A stretch of 64,000 nucleotides of DNA from Hydractinia symbiolongicarpus (lineage: Eukaryota > Cnidaria > Hydrozoa > Anthoathecata > Hydractiniidae): the NCBI RefSeq assembly GCF_029227915.1, contig NC_079888.1, positions 8,787,001 to 8,851,000 of the forward strand, given 5' to 3'. The notes beneath the pieces are model-generated. The model had not been told where the DNA came from. It saw nothing but the letters and a program-made list of their open reading frames with translations, and ran no database searches. A program made the position numbers and the translations under genes. Shown here in pieces: positions 34,842 to 46,017 of the stretch. Position 1 is the stretch's first letter. Every line of letters starts with the position of its first letter.

Positions 34842-37800
34842 CTATAAGTCGGTTAAAGGTGTCGTATTACTTCGGACGTCATCGGGTATGTCGTAATATA
34901 AGTGTTCCGTCTTTGATGGTGTCGTATTCTGACTCGATCTTATATCGGACATCAAATCAATAAACTCATTCATTTTATGAGTACCTCCGAAGGAGGAAAG
35001 ATCATCATCGCTGTCCGTTAGCGTCCTCGGCGGAGGAGGGAGATCGATTTCTTCGCTATAAAACGGCTTTTGGATTTCGTGGCGCGGTGTAGCGATAAAG
35101 CGAACTTCTTTACTATCATCTTTCGTGCGACAGTACATGAAAATACCACCGCCTAATAAAATCACAAAGACAGTACCTCCGCAAGCGATAATGATAATAT
35201 GTTGCATCTGTAGTGGCTCGCTCTTTGCATTGCTTTTATCTCTGTTTGTGTTTCTATTGTTATTGTTGTTGTTTGTGTTAGTCCCGTTATCAATGGTTTC
35301 GTTCTTTCCGCCATTATGCTTTCCTTTTGTAACTTTGGGAACTAAAAAAATATAAATATGTGAAATCATTAAAAATAGTATCCAGCTTCAGTCTCGTTTA
35401 CGTCTCTGTTTACTCTTATGCTAACTCTATGAACTCTTGAATGAAGTAAATCTATTGAGATCTATTCAACAATAGAATTACGTAAGGTACATCCATGGCA
35501 CCAATGAGCTGTAGAAAGATCTCGTTTTAGGCGCAAGAGAGTTTAATATAACTTTTAAGTATTTATAGGCTTTTACAGGTTTTTTTTATAAGAAACATGT
35601 TTATAAGAAAACTACATGTAGAATCTTCAAAAATTAAGAAACTTTTACTACTACATTCTATGTCTATTTCTAAAATAAAAAACTTATTTTTCATTAACTC
35701 TTACAATTAATTGAAGAAGATGTTAGAATCATTACTAGAAAAAAAGTAGTTTAGTACATTACTGTACCTAAGTTCCTAATGCTATTTTGAAACAAAAAAT
35801 GCTATATTTTTTGAAACCAACTTGTTTAAAAATTAAAGAAACTTTTAGAACAAGCTATTTATTTGATATATATAAGATATATAAGAAACATTTATTTTAC
35901 TAGGAAAATTAATAAGAAACCTTTGGGACTAAAAACATGGAATTTCAGCCTACAAATAAGAAACTTTTAGAACTAAGCCCTTTGCCAGGTTTCTTATATA
36001 AAAAAAAAACGTGTATCTAAAAAAAAAGGTAAATTTAATCATTGAAGCTCTGTGGACAAAATTAAACATTCTAGTGATAAAAGATATAGGGCACAAAAAA
36101 CAAAACAAAAAAAACTTATTAACATACTTTGTATGTTTACTTCGGTCACGCTTGATTGACTGCCGTATTTATTAATCGCAGAACACTGATAGATACCATA
36201 GTCTTGATATCTAGCTGGTGTGATAGTTAACACGCCGTTCGAAACAACCATGGACACACTAATCAAAAGAAAATCATAATAATAAAACTATAAGGTTTAT
36301 CCTACTCTTTCTGTTTCACTTCAGTCTTCATGTGCTTTTAACATTTTTGGGAACGCCAAAGTCAACGCTCCTTTAATTCAAGTACGCCCTGAGAACACGC
36401 CCCGTTATAGTACACCTAAGTAATACGCAAATACAGATGACACGTAAAAAAACTGACTTTTTCTGTATGTATGTTGACAAAAGCCGACCATTTTTATACC
36501 ATTTATAGTTCATAGGTTTTGTACCGTCGGCCGAACAAAGAAGTCGAAGCATTTCTCCTTGTGTGACGTTAGAAATTGGTGGAAGATCTTTGACGAATTT
36601 GGGAGAGGCTAAATAAAATAATATGAAGTTATATATTTTATCGTCTGAGGAGGAGCGTGTAAAACCAGTTCATTGTTTCAAGTACACTTTTTGACAATAT
36701 AAAAATCGGTCGTTATAAAATAAACTTGCGTTGAACTTAATCTATTTCTTAATCTCGTTACTTTGTCCTCTTCATTTGGTACTGCGCGATGATCATTAGC
36801 GGTTGTCCATATTATTTTTACCCCCCCCCCTCCCCACCCCCTCCATTGTTAAATTCTGGTTGTTTTTAATGCTGTCGCATTTTCTCCTCCCACACCCGTT
36901 CGATTATTGAGACAGGCAAAGTAATCAATTCATATAAAATATCTTATTCACTTTCCGCAATTAAATTTCATGTAAAAGGCCCCCTCCCCCCAATTGTTCC
37001 CGTACTATTAGTAATTTTGAATACGCCACCCCAATCTTTCCCTTTCCTTTATTCGGCTTTATTCTACAGAATCAATGAAGCAGGTTTTAGGATTATATTA
37101 CTCCGGATCTTGCAATCGGTTTCATGGCAAAACAAAAAGCCTTCTAATGAAAAACCTACTCGCTATGTGTAGGGTTCCAACTGTGAAATCTGAGCCGGCT
37201 CTGTTGGTCGCCACGCATTTGTACTGTCCGGTAACAGTTTCGTCCACTTGTCTCACTGTCAATTTGGTTGGTAGATAGGGATTAATGCCATAACGAGAAT
37301 TATCAGATTGAATTATTTGTCCGTTTCGGAACCACTGGAGTCTTGGTATGGGACTAAAAAATAATAAACGCAATTTTTTGATTTGTGCAAGAGTCAGTGT
37401 GACCATAGAATGGGACTTTTTATCAGCAACACGACGTCCAGATCCTTAAAATAACGAAACAATTGGCTTATAAAAACAAAAATAGTTTATGAAACTATGC
37501 AAGTCATATAACACAAACATGAATAAAGTTGAAGTATAACTTTGGTTGATAGCTACACTAGAAGCCTAACTGGGCAAGCAGACATATAGATTCAGTTTTT
37601 CCAGTTTAAATAAGCAACAAACATTGTATCATTTCATCAATTTTGATTGAATGACAGTTCAAGGTTAAAAATTCTTAATACTAAATTTGGTTTACTTGAA
37701 AAAACCGTTATGATCATTTGTAAGAACCTACTTTCCTCTGGCAATACAGCGTAGTGTAATATCTTCTCCTTTTTCTGCATACATGTTACCTTGAAATTCT

Positions 37801-40310
37801 ACAGTGATAGATGGAGCGGAATCATTGTACACGACTAAAAGAAATAGATAAGAAGCGTGAATTCTAGTACAAAATGTGTCAAATAATAAACATTTGAAAC
37901 CGGCGGTCCCTGCCAATTTTTTTTGTCCCCTTATTCAAAGAATTCATTAACTCCAAAAAAATCTTAAAACTGTTGACCAGCCCTAGCAACCGAACTAATT
38001 TTCTGGGGATCCTTAACAGTTGCCATAAAAAAATTGGCAATGCATAAGGCAAGACCACAAAGCTATTCTCAAATGATTGCTCGCTTATGGGATCTTAATA
38101 AATCTTAAGATTCATTTTCATCCAGCGTTAAATTTGCGTTAAGCAGGTGAGCTAATTGGAGCTGAATTTTTAACGCTTAATGAAAACGTCGATGGCTAAT
38201 TAGCTCACCTGTTTTAACTCCCATTAGCGCGCGGGCTAAAAATACCTAATTTTTTATTTTAACGCAAATTAGCGCAAACACTTTTTTGAAAAAAATGGGC
38301 ATATTTCGTGCAAATGCCACAAAAAAAAGTTTATATTTAAAAGAATTTATATTAATTCTTCTAGAAGATGGTTATACTCTCCATATTGCCCTCGTTTTAC
38401 AATATTGCCCTCGTTTTACAAGACATTCTCGGTGCTGAATTCTCAAGCGTTTTCTCATTGGTTCTACCTTCTCCTTTTAAATCGTCTCATAAAATCCATC
38501 ATTAAATCAAATTAAATTAGTTAAATCGGCGTTAATTTTAATTGTAATGGAAACACCTTCGCACTACTCATATGGTTACCTTTGAGGTCAGAACTTAGCG
38601 CGAAAAAATTACCTGCCATTTAACGCCAGATGGAAACCAATCTTTAAAAAAAATAAAGTGTAACTCACTTCCGATTTTTCTGAACAACATTCGTTTTGAG
38701 ATAATATATCTACTTAAACCTTTGGGACCAGCTTCAATAACACAACTGATTCCTTGAAAATCTTTTGTCACTTTATCGATATCACTATCGGTAAGAGAGT
38801 TAAAGTATAGACTTCCTTTCTCCAGCACGTGAATACTGCTCGATTCGTCCAGCCAGCGCATTTTTTTTGTAACCGGATCTTCTTTTCCCCATCGATATTT
38901 AGCCGGATAGATGTGTGTGTGCTCCGGACAAAACAATTCCCACGGCTCACCAACTTTTACATCGATCCATCGTGCCGGATCACTTTGTTGGTTACCAGGT
39001 AAAAACTTTCCATAAGCTGAAAACATAATTATTTGAAGTAATTACTTTCTACTTGTGAAATTATCTTTTGGTACGTACATAGAATTCAGTACCGGTCTAG
39101 AATTTCGAAGGGAGTAACAGGTGTGAAATGTGTAAAAGGTCTACACACATTAACTCGTAGTGGTAAGTCTTAATACCACCATCACCACCACCTCAACAAC
39201 AAAACAACAATAACAACAACAATAATAACAAAAACACCACTACAACTACCAACAACAAAGACATAAAAACAGCAGTGACAATAACAAAATAATAAAAACA
39301 CCACTACCACCACCAACACCAATACCACCACCACCAACAACAATAACAACAACAATATCAAAAAAAAAATAACAAAAATAACACCAATAACAAAATTAAG
39401 CAAAATTGGAACAAAGCGTACTTGGAATGCGAATAAGCTTCTCTTGAAAAACTTGACCGTATGAATTCTTAGCCACGCATTTGTAATGTCCTTCATCTGT
39501 GCCGTATGAAATATCCCTTACTATCAATCGACCATGTATCTGTAGTATTCGTGTCGTATTTTGAACATTATAGCCGTTAAATTGGAACTGGATTGATGGT
39601 GCCGGATTTCCCGATACAATGCATGTTAGGTCTAAATTATGACGCACTCGATTGCGGTCGTCGTATATTTCTTGGAATATATGTTTGAATTTTTCAATCT
39701 TTGGCAACGACACTATAAATGTAGAACAGAAGTTGTAAGGAGCAAAGCTAAATAAGACTAGTTATAATTCTTTAAACCGTGCGCAACAATTAATAAAAGG
39801 AGATTCAAATTCCTACTCGAAGATACAGCATTAATTCTAAAAAGATTTCGATTGTAATTTATTCCTTATAATTACAGATACTGCTGATTTCCCTTTTGTT
39901 TTGCTAAAACTAAATTCACTTTTGTGCAGAGTGGTATTCAAGATAAGTCAGAATTCAAGAAGCGCAGCAGCTATAAATAGCTGTTGTCTTCCTATGTCCA
40001 AAATGGTTGCCTGGTAACTTTATTTCGCCCCGTCATGCCCCCTGCCCCTCAGAGTAATGTCATTACTACATGTTAACAGACGCACAGGGTGTATGAAATA
40101 CCGATGCAAGAAATATGTGCTAACATGCGAATTTATTCTTTTATATAACATAACAATTCGCCTAATGACTAAATGTTACACATCCCTAGAAATTTAGTCA
40201 AAAATCTCTATTCAGAAGATACAAGAAATAATGCCAATAGACTTACATGACGTCACAGACAAGAACGTAATTGGCGATAAAAAAATAACCGCTAAAGTAA
40301 ACAGTAGCAT
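34842..40310 (-). CDS. L1CAM-like receptor: signal peptide, four Ig domains, TM, tail
   Basis: Minus-strand exons: 40310-40247, 39712-39422, 39016-38669, 37834-37732, 37353-37160, 36608-36458, 36258-36128, 35341-34842. All GT..AG, phases agree throughout; 593 residues. The signal peptide is MLLFTLAVIFLSPITFLSV. Ig1 (22-118) has Cys52-Cys100 but Phe instead of the core Trp (SIQFQFNG). Ig2 (119-234) has Cys148-Trp161-Cys210 and GSLYFNSLTDSD. Ig3 (235-333) has Cys264-Trp276-Cys315 with RGNPIPRLQWFRNG. Ig4 (334-427) has Cys358-Trp370-Cys409. Then come an Asn/Lys-rich stalk, a membrane segment about 476-497 and a 96-residue tail with FYSEEIDLPPPP and LYYDIPDD, possible SH2/SH3 docking sites. The Ig order resembles Ig1-4 of L1CAM/neuroglian/contactin, but FN3 domains and an ankyrin motif are absent. 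It is probably a surface adhesion or recognition receptor. Domain borders are phase 1, as in shuffled extracellular modules. Confidence 0.88.
35560..36020. repeat. Dispersed AAGAAACTTTTAGAAC repeat in the last intron
   Basis: Within the intron between the Ig4 and transmembrane exons, variants of AAGAAACTTTTAGAAC occur several times (near 35640, 35830, 35920 and 35950). Another copy is near 43278. The stretch is probably a decayed mobile element; no ends were defined. Confidence 0.4.
37911..38039. mobile_element. Small foldback element in intron 3 of the Ig gene
   Basis: TGCCAATTTTTTTTG at 37911 and AAAAAAATTGGCA at 38027-38039 are inverted ends about 130 bp apart. Part of the match is an A/T run, so support is modest. 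Confidence 0.4.
38109..38642. mobile_element. MITE ending 26 nt from a splice donor in the Ig gene
   Basis: The terminal inverted repeats at 38109-38132 and 38619-38642 agree at 19 of 24 positions (GATT...TTYCATC...GCGTTAAA). An internal inverted pair, CAGGTGAGCTAATT and AATTAGCTCACCTG, sits near 38143 and 38198. The element is about 534 bp and has no ORF. Its right end is 26 nt inside the intron, next to the donor of the Ig2 exon (38668). Confidence 0.75.
39175..39395. repeat. (ACC)/(AAC) microsatellite in intron 2 of the Ig gene
   Basis: About 220 bp of ACC, AAC and AAT triplets lies just left of the Ig1 exon. It creates long meaningless frames on both strands. Confidence 0.85.
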
Positions 40311-42883
40311 CCTGTGACAAAGGTCAAACCAAGTTAGCCCTAAAAGTAGAATATTAAAAATTATATACTTTTAAAGCGAACAGGGTTTTTAAAAAGAATA
40401 AATGTTCCAAAATTTATAATCCTGGTAATCTTATAAAGAAAAAGTTGTGGCTTCTTGTTCACACACACACAGTACAGAAAATGTTCTTATTCCTAAGCAT
40501 AATCCTGGATGATAATAAGAGAATAAACAACGAAATAAAAAGAAAAAAAATAGCCATTATTATAAAACGGAAAGTATATGTCAAAAATAATATTAGAAAG
40601 AAGCGACGTTTTACTTCAAACATGAACTTAAGAGGTGTACATCTCATGGAAAGGAAAACTGAATGATTACTCAAATGGAAAAAACCTTCCAAAGGCATTA
40701 TTATGCTTAATTTTTTTCGTTATAACACATAAAGTAAAACTACAAAAAAAAAACTCAACATGAAATTTTGATTCTCTCAAATTACTGATCTCTCTTGTCA
40801 AAAAGAATCTCAAGGGCGGGATTTATTGAAGGGCGGCATTTATTAAGGTGCGTTTGAAACAGAACGATGGGCTAAGTTCAGTAAACTCTCTATATCTTTA
40901 ATACACCCGGGTTCCATTTTGTCACTTTCAAGAGCTATTTCTCTCTTTTTATCAGAAGCCTTTCCTATTTCGAAGAAATCTTCCATTCCCTACTATATTC
41001 TAGATAGAGAGCATCCACTGTAGTGAAGATACTTTTACAGAGGAATAGTGTCATAGAATTATTTATGTAAGCATTCCCTATAAACCACTGTAGAAAATCT
41101 TATCAAGATGAATGAAATAAATAAAAGATAGAGTGTTAAAGATAAAAATACTGGAGACAGATAGTAGACTTAAAGAACAGAGGACTCTTGAAATGCTAAG
41201 ATTACAAATTTGTGGTTTAAATTGTCCTCACGTATTTGAAATGGACATGTGTGACAGCCTAGTGTCAAGAACACGCAAGCAATGCTGTTTTTTTAAAAGC
41301 GTAACAAATGGATAGGATTGTGAACTTCGTGACAGCAGCGGCTTTTTTGAACTATTTTTGTAATTTAAAATCAAAAAATTCTGCTATGAAAAAGAAAGGC
41401 TTTGTTTTCTGGTTTTTTTCGGAATCATTACACAAAAATGTGATTTTTTGATCCCTCTCTTTCTTGCGTCACTGATATAAGTAATTCCAGAATATCTTTT
41501 ATTTGATTTTTTTTTCTACGCAGCATGTTTATAAAAGTTCCCGAAGAATTGCGATGAGGTGCATAGATTTTTAAAACTCAGAGTATAACGAGTATAACGC
41601 GCCATTTTAACAAAAATAAATTCTCTGCATTTCAAATACTCTCAATTTTAAACTCTTCCCTTTCTGGAAGACAAAGCTTAGTTCCTTTATTTCGCTTTCC
41701 GGTTAGTTTTCAGTCTTTTTCAGTTTTCAAACAAAAATTTCCTATCTTGAACAAATGTTTCCAGTCACAGAGAATTCGATACACGTCTTTTTTCTTTTAT
41801 AAGAGTATGCTTTACAGGAATGTCAGTATAAATATCAAGTTATAACAATAGGTCTGTTTCGAACAATAGAGAAATAAGAATAAAAACCAGTCTGGCTAGA
41901 ATTGTGGTCTTCTTATCAAAAAGTAAAATAGTTGTATAAGGCTATATGGTGTACTTACCTTAGATCCTACATACCCCTTTAGACACTAAAATCGTGTCCT
42001 GTAGCGAACAAAAAAATAGGTTTTTAACAATCCTAACTGTATTATAAAATTTTAAAACTATAAACAGTCGAACAAGTGATTAAAAACCAACACAAAATTG
42101 AATAAAACGCATGAAAAGTCACATGAAAAGTTTCATCAGACACTATTAATTAACACACCAACAAAGAACTTTCAGAATATGCCCTGTTACTTTTCTGTTT
42201 AGTAAAGAGATGATAAACAAACCACACAGCCAAACCTATCAATCCTTTTTATTCACAAACATACGATATAACTAACACAACTTGTTTATAAGTTTGAAAG
42301 TTTATTTATATTTCGTCTCAAGCCGCACTGGCTGGAACTAAACACACATATTTTCGAACATTATTCAAAAACATTTGTCTAGCTATGAATGTAGGATTAT
42401 TAAAAAGCATAGACGCTTTTTTTATAAACATACCTAAATTCTAATCCTTATTTCTTTATTGTTCTGAACATTAGAGCCACTGTTTTTAACCTGCCCAGTC
42501 TCATATTCTTATAAAATAAAAAGCATACGATATTTATAGGTAAACTTCTTCAACCATTCATACGTCTTGATTTTAATGAGTCAATGAGAACTTAAGATTC
42601 CGAACCGTCTTATTTAAATAAGTTAACATTATTTTTCGTACAGCTATCGTGCAGGTAACTTTCCGAGCTGCTTGACCTGCAAACATAACCTGCTATTCAT
42701 CGTACATGTCTCCAAAATAGTTGCATGGTCAACAATAAATAAAACGAACCAATCAAATTACACTTTTAAATCCATGATCATTTTTTCTTTGTTCGCAGAT
42801 TAAATTTCTGCCCTGTTGGAGTTAACGACAGCTTATTAATATAGGAGAGAGAATTAAAAATTCAAACTAAGAAAAAGAAGAAA

Positions 42884-43060
42884 TTAAAAGTTCAGAAAAT
42901 AATTAAAAAATAATTAAAAATAAGGAATATTTTAAAGACCAGAAAATGATTCAAATTAAAAAAAGAAGTAATTTAAGGACCAGAAAATAATTCAACTTCA
43001 AGAAAAGAATCAATTTAAAGACCAGAAAGTAATTCAAATTAAAAAACAAAAGTAATTTTC
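42884..43060. repeat. ~41-bp A-rich tandem repeat
   Basis: TTTAARGACCAGAAARTRATTCAA begins at 42931, 42972 and 43013 (spacing 41), with a weaker unit before. No coding potential. Confidence 0.7.
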
Positions 43061-45944
43061 TTGAAAAAAACCCATTTCATAACAAGTTTCGTACTGGACC
43101 TCCTAAAATATAAGAAGTGTTCAGAAATCAAAATAATTTGACAAGTTGTAAGCTACTGACAAAATACTAGAATAACTTATTGTAAAATAAAAAAAAATAT
43201 ATTTAACATATTTGTCTCTTTATAGGATTCTAAACACCGTCCTATTTAGACCATCGTATATGATTCCTCCACTAATTAAGAAACCTTTTAGAATCAGACC
43301 CTTCCCGAACTAAAACATGTAAATAGGTAAATACGAATCCTTTCTTGTATGCAAAAAATGCGGACCAAATTGTTTTTAACTTGTTCTAAACTAGCTGGGT
43401 TTATTAAGTCTTCTGCTTTTGTATCGTTTGTTTTTAAAAAAAAATAAAAAAAAACATAAGAAAAATTATTTACTGATAATCAACCCTTCAATCATTAAAA
43501 TTTAAAATTTAAAATTTAACTGATAAATTACAGTATATAGTTTATAGTAACTATTGACAAATTATGTTGACTTACTTTGGGCTGTATAAAATTTATGGTC
43601 TTCTTCGATAAAACTTTTTTGATGTTTTCAATTCAATTATCAAACTACACTGAAATGCTTTCACAAAGTCTTGTATTCATATTACAAAAACAACAACAAT
43701 GTCTCAAGTTGTTTGTTTGAAACCTAACCTTCTGCGACTTTAAAGGCAATTTGCGTCGTCAGAACTTCAATATATAATCACCTGGTTATTGTTAAAAATA
43801 AGAGAGAAGATATTGTTCCTTTTGAAGATTTTCATCCTTGGAAAAATATTGATTTTTGTACACTCTACAAAACGCTAAGACAACAAAAGTATTATCGGAT
43901 TATTAGTCTGTGAATAAAATAAAAATAAAACGCAATCCTGTCCATATCCTCAACAATGATATTTTTACGTCAAAGAAAAATTGACTGAACGTCCATCGTC
44001 ACCTCGAACGACAACAGTAAAGACATTTGAGAAGATGGTTACGTTCTGGCAAAAATTCATCATCGCAAATGAAGTTCTTTATACACTTTTTGAAAGAATT
44101 TTTTTTGTGAGTTTTGATGATGAGGCTCGAACATGAGACACAATTCTTTTGTCTAAAATTCGAACATTAATCAAAATTCAAATATTTAAATGATCGTTGG
44201 AATATTCAAATATTCGAACGACAAGCACGAAAATCGACAATTTTTGACAATATAAACAAATTTGCTGGCCTCTGTGTGCCGATGAGAATTATCAAACTAG
44301 CGACTAATGTCCCCGAAACTGTAGCTACTTTTTATGTGGCAATAACTTAAAAAAGTAGAGGCGCTAAATGGAGAGCAATGTATCATGCCAAGTAAGCAAT
44401 CATAAAGCGTCTAAAAAGAAATGAAAAAAAACCTTGGCTTGTGCGTGTGTGTGCTTATGATAGACAAGCTGTTTGACCAAGTTGAACAAACGTAAGACTT
44501 TTGCAGCTTTAAATAACGAACACTGAGACAAGATTGAAAACGGATTTCATAGTATACAAACGTCAACGAATGATGTGAGAAAGCGTGACAAGTATTATGC
44601 AAATGTGTGCAACAAAGTGTCAAGTATATTGTCAATTTCGGAAACCAATGACGTCGCCACTTCCTTGTCACGACTTTTGTTCAGCCGTTTTTTCAGTCAA
44701 GTTTTTATTCACCCAACACTTCCTGACCCGTGTTACGAATTACGTGTTGAGAATCTTACAGTAGAAACTGCACTGTGCGGCGGTGTAAGTTCTTGTTAAA
44801 TTATTTGTTTTTAATTACTTTTTTTATTGACATCCCTTCTTTTTCCATCCAACTTAAAGGTACTTCATCAAAAATTAATACACTACTGGACCTCGGTTAT
44901 GGCTAGGTAGCTACGGACTACGTCTACAAGAGTGCCAAAAAAAAGAAAGAAAAAGAAAGTTTAAAATTAAAAGTTAAAAAAAGCTAGTTATATATTTTTA
45001 ACAATATGCTAGGACTTTGGTCAAATTTTTGTCAAAAAGGTGACACGATTGATTCAATGGTTTTTTTGATCTTGTGAAAAAGTTAAAATTCACATCTACT
45101 ACAGTGGCGAAAATATTTCTTTAAAAATGTAATATTGCAGTGATAATAGAAGTCAGGAGGGTTAGAAGAAATCTATTTAACTAGTATTCAACTAATATCG
45201 ACGATAAATTAAGACCAGTCGTTAGCCTGTCGTACATATTCCTGGTCGACACAGCGTTTATGCGTTTTCACGTTTGTTTAAAAATTCTAACCAGCCCGAC
45301 CATTATTATAATTTTGTTCTAAACAACCTGAAATTTTATTCTTATAAAGATTATTCTTATAAAGCATATTCTTATAAAAGTACAAGCGTGTATTTCATGC
45401 AAATTTAACACAAAGTACCTTAATATAAAGAAAGATTGGTGAAATAATTTTCGTATGCATTTCATCATCTTATCATTTTAAAATAAACTTAAATATTACC
45501 TTTTTTAAGGTAAAAAACTTACTCTTTACTGAAATATCGCTTCTTTCTTCTTTGCCAATGTTAATCTTATGAGAATCATATATCAACAAATATTATAACG
45601 TTTTCATGTGCTCTTGCAAAGCACACTGCATAGCTGCGTAGAACATTAACTATGAATCTATATTTATTTAAATATATCCCAATATTTGTTTATTTGTTTG
45701 TTCATATCTCGAGGTTTTGTTTACTCAATTATTCAAAAATTTTCTTAGTGTGCAAACAGAAACTCTGTTTCATGTGCACTGTGTCTGAATTTTATATTTC
45801 AATATGGTAGCTAACAGCTGTTTGGAAGTCATTACTTAAAAGTGTAGAAATTTTTATTCTATTGGTATAACACAGGTGCAAGGAGAGCTTGTAAGAAAAA
45901 ACAGCGCGACTTCGCCAAGAACTTAATGTAATGTTATTTACTTA

Positions 45945-46017
45945 TTTCGTTGTTGTTTTTGTTGTTGTTATTGCTATTGTTGTTTTTGTTGTTGTTTTTG
46001 TTATCATTGTTGTAAAT
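45945..46017. repeat. (GTT)n microsatellite
   Basis: A run of GTT/TTG triplets with ATT and TTT interruptions. Confidence 0.8.

Noticed and set aside
39182-39496. Long minus-strand frame rich in Val and Leu, membrane-like
   Set aside because: It is the translation of the (ACC)/(AAC) microsatellite in an intron.
44597-44764. 55-residue frame with several cysteines near a good donor site
   Set aside because: The stop precedes the donor, no signal peptide or family is visible, and other frames here are equally open.
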